Under the pieces are notes generated by a model that saw nothing but the letters and a program-made list of their open reading frames with translations, ran no database searches and had not been told where the DNA came from. A program made the translations under genes and the position numbers. A stretch of DNA of 64,000 nt from Kluyveromyces lactis (Eukaryota; Ascomycota; Saccharomycetes; Saccharomycetales; Saccharomycetaceae): positions 1,674,001 through 1,738,000 of the forward strand of contig NC_006042.1 of the NCBI RefSeq assembly GCF_000002515.2, given 5' to 3'. Positions within the stretch are counted from its first letter, which is position 1; every line of letters begins with the position of its first letter. This document shows, in pieces, positions 11,921 to 21,868 of this stretch.

Positions 11921-12455
11921 AGCAGGAAACTGATATAAAGATTAGTTTTTTTCGCTATTGGAAGTAGAGATTGCTTGGGGGATTTTCGGTGATGATTTCA
12001 CATTTTGACACATTTCACGTTTGGGAGTGGTTTCTTGTCTTTTTCTCGAACTTAGCATATGATTTTTGCGTTCTGATTACAATTAGGGTACTGTTTTGTA
12101 TTTTTGAATGTGAAAAAACACTAGATCTAAGCAAATTCAAATCAAAAGTTCACTAAATTCAACCGGTCTAATTCCGCTTAGAATATTATTTATATCAAGA
12201 CAGGATTTCTTTAAGTCCAACTTTCCTACCTTAACGTTTAAAAATAAAGATTCAACTCTACGTTTCCGGTGAGGTTTTTTGGTTTGGGTTTAGTTTCTGT
12301 TAAAAGTAATTCAAAGACCACGACTTCGATTTCAACATTACGAAGGATCTTTCAACAGAGAGGAACTCAACTTCCATAGCAGACTCCCGTTAAATCGTTT
12401 ATCTCTTCATCGATTCACTCAACTGAAATAACCAAACAAAAATTATACCCGCAGG

Positions 12456-15005
12456 ATGGCTACTTCCTGTGAATCGACCGTTTTGAAACCTGATGGGAAG
12501 TTAAATTCACATGTGAAAATTCCAATAGCCCATCCAAGGTCTTCATCGACTATCAGATTCGACCCTCCAAAGACCCATGACATGGTAAGATCATTGTTCG
12601 ATCCAACTTTGAAGAAGTCTTTCCTAGAATGCTGTATCACCGCTACCATTATCGGTAACGTTATTCTTTGCTACTATGCTTATCAGCATCTCGGTGCTAA
12701 TACCACGAAAATTATCTTCTTGAGTCAGTACATATTTTGGAGATTGTCCTACAACTTGGGTATCGGTATAGTATTGCATTACCAATCCCATTATGAATCT
12801 TTGACAAATTTCGCCAAGAAACATACTTTGTTTGATAAAAAGGCGAACAACCTTTTGTCAAGATTTGTTAAGTTCGAGATCAGTGCAAAATACCAAAAAG
12901 GCGACTCTTTGTACCGTTACCCAGAAGAATGGAACACTTGGCTCTTGTTCAGACAGTTTGTCGATTTAATCTTAATGCAAGATTTTACCACTTACATGCT
13001 TTACGTTGTGATTTCTTTACCTCATAACGATATTCTCAACAATATCACTAGCTTCAATTCTATTGGTATCAGAGTTTGGCTCGGTGTTTTAATGGTCCTT
13101 TTCAATATTTGGGTCAAAATCGACGCACATTCAGTGGTTAAAGATTATGCTTGGTACTGGGGTGATTTCTTCTTTTTGCAAGACGCAAACCTTGTCTTTG
13201 ATGGTGTTTTCAACGTTTTCCCACATCCCATGTATTCTATCGGTTACATTGGCTACTATGGGTTGAGTTTAATCTCCGGCGATCATCATGTTCTTTTCGT
13301 TTCCATTCTTGGTCACTGTTTGCAATTCTTGTTTTTGAAGTATGTGGAAACTCCTCATATCGAACGCATCTATGGATCTGATTCATCCGACGAAGAGGAA
13401 TCAATTGATGATAAGATGGTCAAACAATTAGATAACTATTCCAAGCCATTAGTCACAACATTCTTGGGTTTCAAAAACTTTGACAAGTTTAAACCAACTG
13501 ATTATATCACTTTAATCACCGTGGCATCAATTGTTATTGGGTGCACAATTTTAAACCCAAGCTTTGTCACTTTATCCAAAATTGCGTTGACCACTAAGAT
13601 TGTGTCATCTGTTATCAATATGACTATATTATACAAGCAATCGAATAGCAAATGGTTCACCTCATTATACTTGAAGAATGGATACAATGAAATTTATGCT
13701 TATCAAATGTGGCAGTTTATCTACAATTTACACAGCACTATCAATTATATTCTTTTGGTATTGCAATGCTACTACCATTTTGTCAAATGTGACTCAGGTA
13801 GTTACAATACAATAACCTTTGGGTTGTTGTTGTTGGCTATTCAAATTTGGTGCAACACTGAGATCTTCCATAGTATTAAAGAATTTGGCTGGTTTTATGG
13901 TGATTTCTTCCTACCTAATTTAATTGACAAAAGGAAATTGAAGAACGATGGTATTTATAGATACTTGAATAATCCTGAGCGTGTGTTTGGTGTTGCAGGT
14001 ATCTGGGGGACCGTCTTAATTAACAATTTTTCAAATTGGAATCTCTGGTTAGCCACTACATGGACGATGTTCAATTGGTTCACTGTTAAATTCATCGAAA
14101 CACCACATTTGTTAAAGGTTTATGGAACCAAACCAACATCTAGTGGTTTCGAAAAGACTTTGACCAAGTACAAATTTGGTAAGGATTTCAAGAGTTTAAT
14201 CGATAAAGTTGATCAATTGCTCGATGATTATTTATTCACTAGTCTAGTGCCAAAACAAAGCGTTGCTGAAGCAGATCGTGAGGGAGATTGGGAATCGATT
14301 ATCAATATGCTTTTGATTAGAGAGCAAACGGTGAAAAATTTGCAAGGCACCGGCCACTTTAACTTGGATATCGTCAACATCAATGACGAAAATACGATTC
14401 GGATTCCAGAAGAAATCGAAATCAAATGGGCCGTTACCAATGAAGCTTTCCACAAAGATGACTGGATTGGACTTTACAAAGTCGTTGAAACTGGTGAAGA
14501 TAGATTAACTACAAAGATACCATCTCAAGGACATTGGTCGGCGGTATCTTCGAGCTCTTCATATTCTGAAGATCATCAGAAGATTTTGCATTTCGATTCA
14601 AATGACCATTTCACTTATGGATCTATAAAATTCGATAAGAGTATCCTTTGCTTTGAAGAAGGTATTTATGAATTTAGATACCACAGTGCTAACAGTCACG
14701 ATGTTGTTATGATCTCGAAACCTTTCAAGTTATTATTCCCTCAATTTAAAGAAACTGTAAAAGACGTGGACCAATTAATTGCTACCACGAAGCAGTTCTT
14801 GAAACAATGTGGTGTTCTAATCAATGATAATAAATTTGATTTGAATAGGAACAAATATTTCACTGGGAAAACATTACAAAACTGGTATAAGTCTACTATG
14901 GACACCGATGTTTCCGTTGTTTACATGAAACGTACCAATTTTGATATCGATATTATCACCAAAAAAGTATGGCAAATCAAGCAAGTGTTAGATAACTTGG
15001 AATAA
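12456..15005 (+). CDS. CHO2: Phosphatidylethanolamine N-methyltransferase
   Basis: An 849-residue multi-spanning ER membrane enzyme that transfers the first methyl group from S-adenosylmethionine to phosphatidylethanolamine, entering the route to phosphatidylcholine. Two related methyltransferase modules are visible: the first around residues 215-300 (KDYAWYWGDFFFLQD, then FPHPMYSIGYIGYYGLS), the second around 470-555 (KEFGWFYGDFFLP, then LNNPERVFGVAGIWG). Each is followed by the conserved FIETPH/VETPH stretch. Many hydrophobic segments lie between them, and the C-terminal 250 residues are soluble. Length matches S. cerevisiae Cho2 (869). It is convergent with MTR3, as CHO2 and MTR3 are in S. 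cerevisiae (YGR157W/YGR158C). The upstream UAS-INO suggests repression by inositol and choline. Confidence 0.96.
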   Translation: MATSCESTVLKPDGKLNSHVKIPIAHPRSSSTIRFDPPKTHDMVRSLFDPTLKKSFLECCITATIIGNVILCYYAYQHLGANTTKIIFLSQYIFWRLSYNLGIGIVLHYQSHYESLTNFAKKHTLFDKKANNLLSRFVKFEISAKYQKGDSLYRYPEEWNTWLLFRQFVDLILMQDFTTYMLYVVISLPHNDILNNITSFNSIGIRVWLGVLMVLFNIWVKIDAHSVVKDYAWYWGDFFFLQDANLVFDGVFNVFPHPMYSIGYIGYYGLSLISGDHHVLFVSILGHCLQFLFLKYVETPHIERIYGSDSSDEEESIDDKMVKQLDNYSKPLVTTFLGFKNFDKFKPTDYITLITVASIVIGCTILNPSFVTLSKIALTTKIVSSVINMTILYKQSNSKWFTSLYLKNGYNEIYAYQMWQFIYNLHSTINYILLVLQCYYHFVKCDSGSYNTITFGLLLLAIQIWCNTEIFHSIKEFGWFYGDFFLPNLIDKRKLKNDGIYRYLNNPERVFGVAGIWGTVLINNFSNWNLWLATTWTMFNWFTVKFIETPHLLKVYGTKPTSSGFEKTLTKYKFGKDFKSLIDKVDQLLDDYLFTSLVPKQSVAEADREGDWESIINMLLIREQTVKNLQGTGHFNLDIVNINDENTIRIPEEIEIKWAVTNEAFHKDDWIGLYKVVETGEDRLTTKIPSQGHWSAVSSSSSYSEDHQKILHFDSNDHFTYGSIKFDKSILCFEEGIYEFRYHSANSHDVVMISKPFKLLFPQFKETVKDVDQLIATTKQFLKQCGVLINDNKFDLNRNKYFTGKTLQNWYKSTMDTDVSVVYMKRTNFDIDIITKKVWQIKQVLDNLE

Positions 15006-15186
15006 ATCGCATTCTATTGTACTTAACTATATCTAAAGTATCAACCCATGTATAAATAGGATATGTTTCTAACGAATCCTCACCCTTAATGGTAAAGCCT
15101 TGTATATTTTTATTTTGCTAATACAGAAGAAGCGTTCGTGTCACATTAATTATGAATCACTATGAAATTACGTTAACCATTTCATT

Positions 15187-15897
15187 TCATTTAAGATATT
15201 GAACCAAAGTCTGCTTATTTACCAAATATTTTGCCTTGCACTCTTCTATTAATTTTGATATGTCAGTGACGTTATCGTCATCGCTCCAAATACCGACGAT
15301 TTCATGTCCATTCCTAATAAACGCAACCACAGAGTTATCTTTTGACCCGGCACTCACTAAATCAATGATTTCAATACCTGCGTCTACAAGAGCCATGGTA
15401 ATAGAATTAATGCATGTGGGTAGAATATTAACGATATTTGCCTCCTCTGTTGGATTACTATTAGAATGCTGGATCAAATCTATAAAGATATCAATACCAG
15501 ATTTTGGATACTTCTCAACGTTTATCACCGCATTAAAGACATTTGTTAGGAAAGTACAAATTTCTTTAATTTCTCCGGTATTCAAATGTTCTAACGTAAC
15601 TTCTTTGAACTGAATCGATACTGATGCCTTAGATTGGAAGGAGCCTCGCAATGGCCTGGGTCCGAAGACAGAACTCATTACGAGAACTTGATCCGAAGTA
15701 CCATCCATATATTCTAGGTATGAGGAACCATTTGCATTCGTTACTAAATCCGTACTAATGAACACAGATTCCTTACCCGATTTATTACCATTACCATCGT
15801 CCCTGTTCTCTACGGTTCTTACAGGAGTAATTGCAGCAAACTGCAATGGCTTCGCTTCTGCTGGCCCTAATATTCTTCTTCTATCTTGCACACTCAT
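15187..15897 (-). CDS. MTR3: Exosome core subunit Mtr3
   Basis: A 236-residue RNase PH-fold subunit of the nuclear and cytoplasmic RNA exosome ring. It matches Mtr3 in length (250 in S. cerevisiae) and in neighbour (CHO2, convergent). The first half carries the RNase PH strands, such as MSSVFGPRPLRG and KASVSIQFKEV, and the second half has VNILPTCINSITMALVDAGIE. Mtr3 subunits are structural and not catalytic. A PAC motif lies about 105 bases upstream of the start (16002-16009), as expected for RNA-processing genes. Confidence 0.92.
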   Translation of the reverse strand: MSVQDRRRILGPAEAKPLQFAAITPVRTVENRDDGNGNKSGKESVFISTDLVTNANGSSYLEYMDGTSDQVLVMSSVFGPRPLRGSFQSKASVSIQFKEVTLEHLNTGEIKEICTFLTNVFNAVINVEKYPKSGIDIFIDLIQHSNSNPTEEANIVNILPTCINSITMALVDAGIEIIDLVSAGSKDNSVVAFIRNGHEIVGIWSDDDNVTDISKLIEECKAKYLVNKQTLVQYLK

Positions 15898-16001
15898 TAA
15901 TAGACCTCTCTTCTGTGGGTATTAGTTTAATATAACGATGGGAAACAAACTCAAGTAAATATATGCTGATATGGCACTAGCCAACGTCAACTTGGAAGCA
16001 T

Positions 16002-16009
16002 CTCATCGC
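16002..16009 (-). promoter_or_regulatory. PAC motif upstream of MTR3
   Basis: The minus strand reads GCGATGAG, the PAC element bound by Dot6/Tod6 in S. cerevisiae, found before RNA polymerase I/III and ribosome-biogenesis genes. It lies about 105 bases from the MTR3 start codon. Confidence 0.6.
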
Positions 16010-16087
16010 ATGTATATTCACTTGCAAAACGGTCACTAACAGAATACCACGATTGAAATAGTCGAGATGGAAAAATTCTAACGTCAT

Positions 16088-16168
16088 CACGTGATAATAT
16101 ATATGTGTTTCCTATTTGTTTCCCGTTTGTTTCCGTACCGTACTTGTTTCCAAATTATCGGCAGGCAG
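16088..16168 (+). repeat. TGTTTC array, copy A
   Basis: The tract opens with CACGTGA and then carries TGTTTC at 16106, 16117, 16128 and 16145, ending in a GCAGG. Copy B, 282 bases downstream, has the four TGTTTC cores at exactly the same spacing (11, 11, 17). The cores are followed by C in all four cases here. The factor, if any, is unknown. The sequence is close to, but does not match, the pheromone-response element TGAAACA read on the other strand. Confidence 0.75.
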
Positions 16169-16642
16169 CATTGGAACTTTTTTACAAATCAACCGACGAT
16201 CAGTACGTGTGAAATGATTTCTAAACAGAAGAAGTGGCTGTCGCCCGGTATTGTCAAACCAGTAAATAGTAATAGATCCGTATTTCTGAAAAAGAGTCGT
16301 GTACTAGCTTTCGGCTCATCACCTCATACGTCAGAAGGAAACGGAGAGAACTGCTTTGTGAAGTTATATAACCACGTGACTAACTGGTGTTTCTCATATG
16401 TTTCTCATATGTTTCCAAACAGCACTTGTTTCCGGTTCATGCCAGGTGACCGTTTTCGCAAACCGGTGGAGGGGCAGACGGAGACCCCCCCCTCACAACC
16501 TGGGATTTGGCAACTAAAACACCCCACTCTAACCCGCCTTGCCAGTCGTACATACAAAAGCCAGTATCGTTTCTGGGTGTATCATCAAGACAAAGTCAGA
16601 AGCTATTCACTTGGACCAGATCGAAAGCCGAACCCTCGCTAA
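16103..16642 (+). CDS. Possible orphan open reading frame, 179 codons
   Basis: An open frame from an ATG at 16103. It is the longest frame in the window that lies outside a recognised gene, and longer than chance would usually give at this base composition. I recognise no family. The predicted chain carries two similar 15-residue segments 94 residues apart (CFLFVSRLFPYRTCF near the start and CFSYVSHMFPNSTCF in the middle), which come from the two TGTTTC tracts. Changes between them are both silent and replacing, so there is no clear sign of protein-level constraint. Overlapping frames at 16507-16748 are also open, which suggests that local base composition explains some of the length. It could be a young gene or chance. 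Confidence 0.25.
   Translation: MCFLFVSRLFPYRTCFQIIGRQHWNFFTNQPTISTCEMISKQKKWLSPGIVKPVNSNRSVFLKKSRVLAFGSSPHTSEGNGENCFVKLYNHVTNWCFSYVSHMFPNSTCFRFMPGDRFRKPVEGQTETPPSQPGIWQLKHPTLTRLASRTYKSQYRFWVYHQDKVRSYSLGPDRKPNPR
16373..16447 (+). repeat. TGTTTC array, copy B
   Basis: CACGTGA at 16373-16379 is followed by TGTTTC at 16388, 16399, 16410 and 16427 and a GCCAGG end. The order and spacing match copy A, apart from a 3-base difference between the CACGTGA and the first core. The bases between the cores have diverged, while the cores have not. Confidence 0.75.
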
Positions 16643-17316
16643 TGCTCTCACCAGAAGCTCTTTCATGCATAGGTTTCAAGAATCAAGGCAAGTCATTCGT
16701 TCATTGGTTGAACCACCGAAGAAAAGGATGACCAAAGTACATTTTTGAATTAAACCGACTCTGTTAGTGTAACGTTTCTTCCAGGCATCTGGCAGAAATT
16801 ATAAAGATTTTTGATATTACACCCCACCAATAGCCCAGGACTCTGATTAAAATCAAACTACTCTGCGAATATTGCTCAAAGTCTAACCATATAACTTGGA
16901 ATGTCCATTGATTCAAACAAGTTGCAGTAGGACAGAATATCATGAATGACAGTTAACCTACAATCTTTTTTCTTGAACAAAAACTAACAATCTAAGAGAG
17001 ATTGAATCGTAAAAACAAGAACATCAAGGCAGAAAGCCGTTGAATAAGGCCAACATACATCTTTACATAGGGAACAACGAGTATATTGAACTTAATGTAC
17101 TATCTCGTACATACTTCAGAAGAGGGAGGAAAAGTATTGACTAAAGTTACGGCAATCCAATCTTAAAAAATTTGATGCATAAGTTTTGGCTCTCTTTGTA
17201 AGGAAACCTTTGACATCAGATCGCGGTAGCATTACGATGCTAATCGTAGACCAGAGTGATCTAGGGTCATTGTCATATAGCAAGGCGGCTGTACGGGAGC
17301 TGCAAAAAGAAAATAA

Positions 17317-17389
17317 TGCTTCCAACCAGAGTCGAACTGATGATCTCCACATTACTAGTGTGGCGCCTTACCAACTTGGCCATAGAAGC
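17317..17389 (-). tRNA. tRNA-Thr (AGT)
   Basis: The minus strand gives a complete 73-base cloverleaf. The acceptor stem GCTTCTA pairs with TGGAAGC with one wobble, followed by A as discriminator. The D arm contains TGGCCAAGTTGG (box A). The anticodon stem and loop read CCACA-CTAGTAA-TGTGG with anticodon AGT (plus strand 17354-17356), and the T arm holds AGTTCGACTCT (box B). There is no intron. T runs of four and five bases just downstream (plus-strand A runs at 17304-17313) are the Pol III terminator. It would read ACU and, through inosine, ACC threonine codons. Confidence 0.95.
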
Positions 17390-18171
17390 TGTTATTCTCT
17401 TGAAGTCCCGTTGAAAACCACCTGTATATAATGAACTTACGTGGCACCCATTTTCCTTTTTTTTTTTTTTTTTGTTGCCATTCATTTCAGTTCACAGGCT
17501 TACAGGGCATATTACTGGAATAGTTTAACAGTATAAGAAAAATATACAGCATATGATCAGCAATTCCCATAAATGAAACATCTTCCGTAGACTTTTTCTT
17601 GAAATGAGATTGCAAATGAGTATACATTTCAGATCAAATCTTTCTTGATCATAATCGACCTTTCTGTTCGCATGTTTACCTATGGAAAAAAACACAAGTC
17701 ATGTGACTCTGCCCACTAATTCCATACTCTTGTGTTACCGTTGGAATCTTCGTATTACTATTCTACCTAAACATCTAATACTAAAACCTTCAACTACGCC
17801 GGTAGACTCGAACTATCTCATTTAAATGCTATTGTTTTACACTCCTGTTTGCAAGTGCTTTACTATTTTATTCTCCAAGAGTTAACCAAGATGTGTTCGG
17901 ATGTATCAACATTACCCTTGGCGCTATCCGTCATACATCAAAGCTCGAATGAAAAAGAAGCCTCTCCATAATTAAAAAAAAGGATTAATCACGTGACCCA
18001 ATTTATGAACAAGCCGTCGAAAACCAAACTCTAATTTTAAACTATATTTACCAACAGCAACTCTTATGTAGATTAGGGGAAAACATTGCGAAAAGGCCAT
18101 TATATTAAGTTCTATTAGACCACAATAACATACCAGAAGAAAAAACATTTACTCGTTAAGGGACCTTCATT
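17390..18171. other. Upstream of tRNA-Thr and of the thioredoxin-like gene
   Basis: A poly-T run lies at 17457-17473, close to the tRNA 5' side. A CACGTG element (17990-17995) sits about 180 bases before the thioredoxin-like gene. I see no terminal repeats of mobile elements beside the tRNA and no gene. Confidence 0.5.
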
Positions 18172-18711
18172 ATGCTACAAACAATCACCCAAAACCACAA
18201 ACTTTTGTTACGTATAGGAGCTGATTCTGTGAAACCTGTTTTATATAGGAGTACAGTGCGGAACAACTCATGGTGGTCCAAGATAATTTATCCGTTCACC
18301 CAGGAAGAGAACATTTCACCATCGCAATCATATGTGAAGACAGGGAAGAATCAGTGTTTTTTACCTATCAGGAACGACAATGAATTGAATGACGTACTTC
18401 TTTTCAACAACCGTCTCCCCTTAATCTTAAACTTCACCTTTAGAGGAAATGAGACATGTAATAAATTAACTGGAGCGTTAAACAGGATTGTACTTTTAGA
18501 AACGGATAAGAGAATTAATATCTGTGATGTGGAGACTGATTTCCTAGAAACCAGAGAAGCGATGTTACGGTTTGGTGTCACACAGATCCCAACCTTAGTT
18601 GCTGTGAGGAAAACTTTCCCGGTAGATACATTCACTCAACCGGATCTCACTTCTCAAGATGTGAATTGGCTTCAGTTGAAAACTTGGATCGAGAAGAATG
18701 CCGATGAATGA
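18172..18711 (+). CDS. Probable mitochondrial thioredoxin-like protein
   Basis: A 179-residue protein. The first 40 residues are rich in Lys/Arg with few acids, like a mitochondrial targeting peptide. The rest looks like a thioredoxin fold: a strand LPLILNFTF near residue 80, a strand INICDVETD near 120, then GVTQIPTLVAVRK near 136-150 with the cis-proline of thioredoxins in QIPT, and a final helix LKTWIEKNA. The CxxC redox pair expected after the first strand is absent (FRGNETCNKL has one Cys), so it is probably not a classical oxidoreductase. I do not recognise a named orthologue. A Cbf1-type CACGTG lies upstream. Confidence 0.7.
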   Translation: MLQTITQNHKLLLRIGADSVKPVLYRSTVRNNSWWSKIIYPFTQEENISPSQSYVKTGKNQCFLPIRNDNELNDVLLFNNRLPLILNFTFRGNETCNKLTGALNRIVLLETDKRINICDVETDFLETREAMLRFGVTQIPTLVAVRKTFPVDTFTQPDLTSQDVNWLQLKTWIEKNADE

Positions 18712-19927
18712 GCAGAATATTCTCTCAAAGTGACAGTTCGTTTTACTTTCCAGCATGTATGATCTGTAAAATTAAAGATGATGGAATTTTTATGTATCGG
18801 AACATCCGTCTAAAAAAAGTCACTCTAAACTGTATTGGCTAGGCTGCTTCTCAGAGGGTCACCTCCAAAAGAGTAGAAATTCCCGTCGATATGTGATGTT
18901 AATCCATGTTGGTTATTTTTACTGATTCAAAGCAAATTTACCGCTACCTCGAGCTGCTAATGCCGTTTCCATTTCAACATATTTACATAACTGCGTCCAA
19001 TACTAAACGTATTGTATAATCGTTTAATTTAATCAGGAACAATCGGTTTGGATAATGCATAGAATTGAGTCACGTGACCAGATGATCCAGGAGGCACTTT
19101 CTTTCTGTTCGACAGGAAATTCTTTGAAGGTCAAAATGCATTAACCTGTTTCACCACGGTATTTTCTAAGTGGACTGTAAAAGACCTCCCGCTAGATGAG
19201 ACAACTTTAAAGTATAAAATGTCTTCTCTATTCTCCCTCAGATCGACAGAGGGTCTAACTCAATAGCAGTCAGTAATACCTCCTATTCTAAGTATATTCA
19301 TGTTGCACATAGAAAACAGGATATGTTTAGCTGCTGATTGCCATTTATACCTGTGAAAAGACATTAGATTACTCCAGTTATCCAATAATAACCAATACAT
19401 TGGAATTAGGTTGAACATAATTCTACCAGATCATCTTCAGACCGCTTTTCTATCCAGTTTGAGAGGTGTGTCAATTGCTCCCATACATATATACACATTT
19501 CTTTTTTTTTTGGATCGAATATTCATATGATATTTAGTTCACAAGCGCCTTTACCATAAAAGATCCAAAATCAGGGCAGATATTCCCCTTGAAGAGTTCT
19601 AAGTAGTATTGTTCTTAACTGACTTCTTTATGGCGTGAAATCTACGAGCTGGTCGCAGATTTGATCCAAATGACAGTAATGACACATCTCTATTTTTCTT
19701 TTTGGTTGAATCGTTCCTTCTTAGTCACGTTTATGAAAAAATCTTACAAAAAAAAAAGTCGAACAAAAATTGAAGTGGTATTCGATGAACAATTTAAACA
19801 GTAGATAACGAATGCTTCGAAAGCTTTATGTATCTTAAATATTATTAGCCTAACCCTTTTCTGTTTGTTCTTATTTTTTTCTTAGCAGTAACCTCTATCA
19901 GAGAAACCAAACGAAACCAAAGTTAAA
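18712..19927. other. KRS1 upstream region, 1.2 kb
   Basis: Tandem genes flank this space. It contains a CACGTG at 19071-19076, T-rich and A-rich tracts near 19501-19512 and 19745-19760, and an A-rich leader before KRS1. No gene is seen. Confidence 0.5.
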
Positions 19928-21694
19928 ATGTCTCAACCTCACGAAGTTGCTGCTGCCACTGAGGCCGTCGCAAATATGCATTTGGACGAACTTACTGGTG
20001 AAATGGTCTCCAAGTCCGAATTAAAGAAGCGTATTAAGCAAAGACAAGTCGAAGCTAAGAAGGCTGCCAAGAAGGCCACTGCTAAACCAACTCCTGAGCC
20101 AAAGAAGAAAGCAAATACCGATGCTTTTGCTGATTTGGATCCATCTCAATACTTCGAAGCTAGATCTAGACAAATTAACGAATTGAGGAAGACTCACAGT
20201 CCTAACCCATATCCACACAAGTTCCAAGTTTCTGTTACTTTGCCAGAATTTTTGTCCAAATATGCCAACTTGAAGCGTGGTGAAACTTTACCAGAGGAAA
20301 AGGTTTCTATTGCTGGTAGAATCCATGCCAAGAGAGAATCTGGTTCCAAATTGAAGTTCTACGTTCTGCATGGTGATGGTGTCGAAGTCCAAGTTATGTC
20401 TCAATTACAGGACTACCACACCGAATCTTCATATGAAGATGACCATAGTCTAATCAAGAGAGGTGATATCGTTGGTGTCGAAGGTTATGTTGGTAGAACT
20501 TCTCCAAAGAAAGGTGGTGAAGGTGAAATTTCTGTCTTTGTTTCCCGTATTCAACTTTTGACCCCATGTTTGCACATGTTGCCAACCGATCACTTTGGTT
20601 TCAAGGACCAGGAATTGAGATACAGAAAGAGATACTTAGACTTGATTATGAATAAGGATGCCAGAAACCGCTTCATTACTCGTTCTAAGATCATTAGTTA
20701 CGTTAGAAAGTTCTTGGATACCAGAAACTTTATCGAAGTGGAAACCCCAATGATGAACGTTATTGCTGGTGGTGCCACTGCAAAGCCATTTGTTACTCAT
20801 CATAATGATCTAGACATGGATATGTACATGAGAATTGCCCCAGAATTGTTCTTGAAGGAATTAGTTGTCGGTGGTATGGATAGAGTTTACGAAATTGGTA
20901 GACAATTCAGAAACGAAGGTATTGATATGACCCACAACCCGGAATTTACCACTTGTGAATTCTATCAAGCTTACGCTGATGTATATGACTTGATGGATAT
21001 GACAGAAATTATGATCTCCGAAATGGTTAAGGAAATCACTGGTTCGTACGTCATCAAGTATCACCCAGATCCAAATGATGAAACTAAGGAACTAGAATTG
21101 AACTTCACTAGACCTTGGAAGAGAATTAATATGATTGAAGAATTAGAAAATAGATTCCATGTCACATTCCCAGCCGGTGACCAACTGCACACTGCTGAAA
21201 CTGGTGAATTCTTGAAGAAGGTCTTGAAGGATAACAAGATGGACTGTGCTCCACCATTGACCAATGCTAGAATGTTGGACAAGTTGGTTGGAGAACTAGA
21301 AGACACTTGTATCAATCCAACCTTCATCTTTGGCCACCCACAAATGATGTCTCCATTGGCTAAATACTCCAGAGATCAACCGGGCCTATGTGAGAGATTT
21401 GAAGTTTTCGTTGCCACAAAGGAAATCTGTAACGCTTACACTGAATTGAACGATCCATTCGACCAAAGAGCTCGTTTCGAAGAACAAGCCAACCAAAAGG
21501 CCCAAGGTGATGACGAAGCACAACTTGTTGATGAAACTTTCTGCAATGCATTGGAATACGGTTTACCACCAACTGGTGGTTGGGGTTGTGGTATTGATAG
21601 ATTGGCCATGTTCTTGGCTGATTCTAACACCATCAGAGAAGTCTTGCTATTCCCAACTTTGAAACCGGAAGTCGTCAAGGAAGAAAAGAATTAG
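19928..21694 (+). CDS. KRS1: Cytosolic lysyl-tRNA synthetase
   Basis: A 588-residue class IIb aminoacyl-tRNA synthetase that charges tRNA-Lys with lysine. The first 70 residues form a lysine/alanine-rich helical extension that aids tRNA binding in eukaryotic enzymes. An OB-fold anticodon-binding domain follows (about 105-215, [20 protein letters not shown]). The catalytic core has motif 1 ([10 protein letters not shown], about 265), motif 2 ([20 protein letters not shown], about 330) and motif 3 ([13 protein letters not shown], about 560). Length matches S. cerevisiae Krs1 (591). Codon use is highly biased. It lies tail to tail with TRM7. Confidence 0.97.
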   Translation: MSQPHEVAAATEAVANMHLDELTGEMVSKSELKKRIKQRQVEAKKAAKKATAKPTPEPKKKANTDAFADLDPSQYFEARSRQINELRKTHSPNPYPHKFQVSVTLPEFLSKYANLKRGETLPEEKVSIAGRIHAKRESGSKLKFYVLHGDGVEVQVMSQLQDYHTESSYEDDHSLIKRGDIVGVEGYVGRTSPKKGGEGEISVFVSRIQLLTPCLHMLPTDHFGFKDQELRYRKRYLDLIMNKDARNRFITRSKIISYVRKFLDTRNFIEVETPMMNVIAGGATAKPFVTHHNDLDMDMYMRIAPELFLKELVVGGMDRVYEIGRQFRNEGIDMTHNPEFTTCEFYQAYADVYDLMDMTEIMISEMVKEITGSYVIKYHPDPNDETKELELNFTRPWKRINMIEELENRFHVTFPAGDQLHTAETGEFLKKVLKDNKMDCAPPLTNARMLDKLVGELEDTCINPTFIFGHPQMMSPLAKYSRDQPGLCERFEVFVATKEICNAYTELNDPFDQRARFEEQANQKAQGDDEAQLVDETFCNALEYGLPPTGGWGCGIDRLAMFLADSNTIREVLLFPTLKPEVVKEEKN

Positions 21695-21868
21695 CAATAA
21701 TATATTCAGACAAGCATTTTCTTTAACCAACAACTCTTTTATAGTATTATATTAATAGGAATATCGATTTAATTAATGCGAATTTATAAATTACTTTATC
21801 AGCTATTTGCATATTTGATAGACATGAAGTATTTTTAATGGATTATGACAGAGATTACCATGGAGATG

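Larger units (their letters stand above)
10464..12455. other. Divergent ADH2-CHO2 promoter region, 2 kb
   Basis: A long shared promoter space. It contains the ADH2 TATA box (about 10612-10622), a single Reb1-type site CCGGGTAA at 11475-11482, an (AT)n run at 11748-11767, an inverted Reb1 pair at 11809-11852 and an inositol-response element at 11911-11920. Open frames up to 80 codons (for example 11006-11248 and 11252-11482) show no family resemblance. Confidence 0.6.
15898..17316. other. MTR3 upstream region with duplicated TGTTTC tracts
   Basis: This holds the MTR3 promoter with a PAC motif, two copies of a repeated tract (16088-16168 and 16373-16447), an unexpectedly long open frame (16103-16642), and a GC-richer stretch near 16465-16510 with runs of G and C. 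From about 16750 to 17316 I see only AT-rich sequence leading to the 3' end of the tRNA gene. Confidence 0.6.

Noticed and set aside
11971-12156. 61-codon frame as a CHO2 uORF
   Set aside because: Opens at a non-ATG codon, ends about 300 bases before the CHO2 ATG, and there is no evidence that it lies in the mRNA leader.
16088-16447. Pheromone-response elements in the TGTTTC arrays
   Set aside because: The complement is GGAAACA or AGAAACA, not the TGAAACA needed for Ste12; no mating gene is adjacent.
17317-18171. Retrotransposon remnants beside tRNA-Thr
   Set aside because: Such elements often sit near tRNA genes, but I found no terminal repeat pair or coding remnant.
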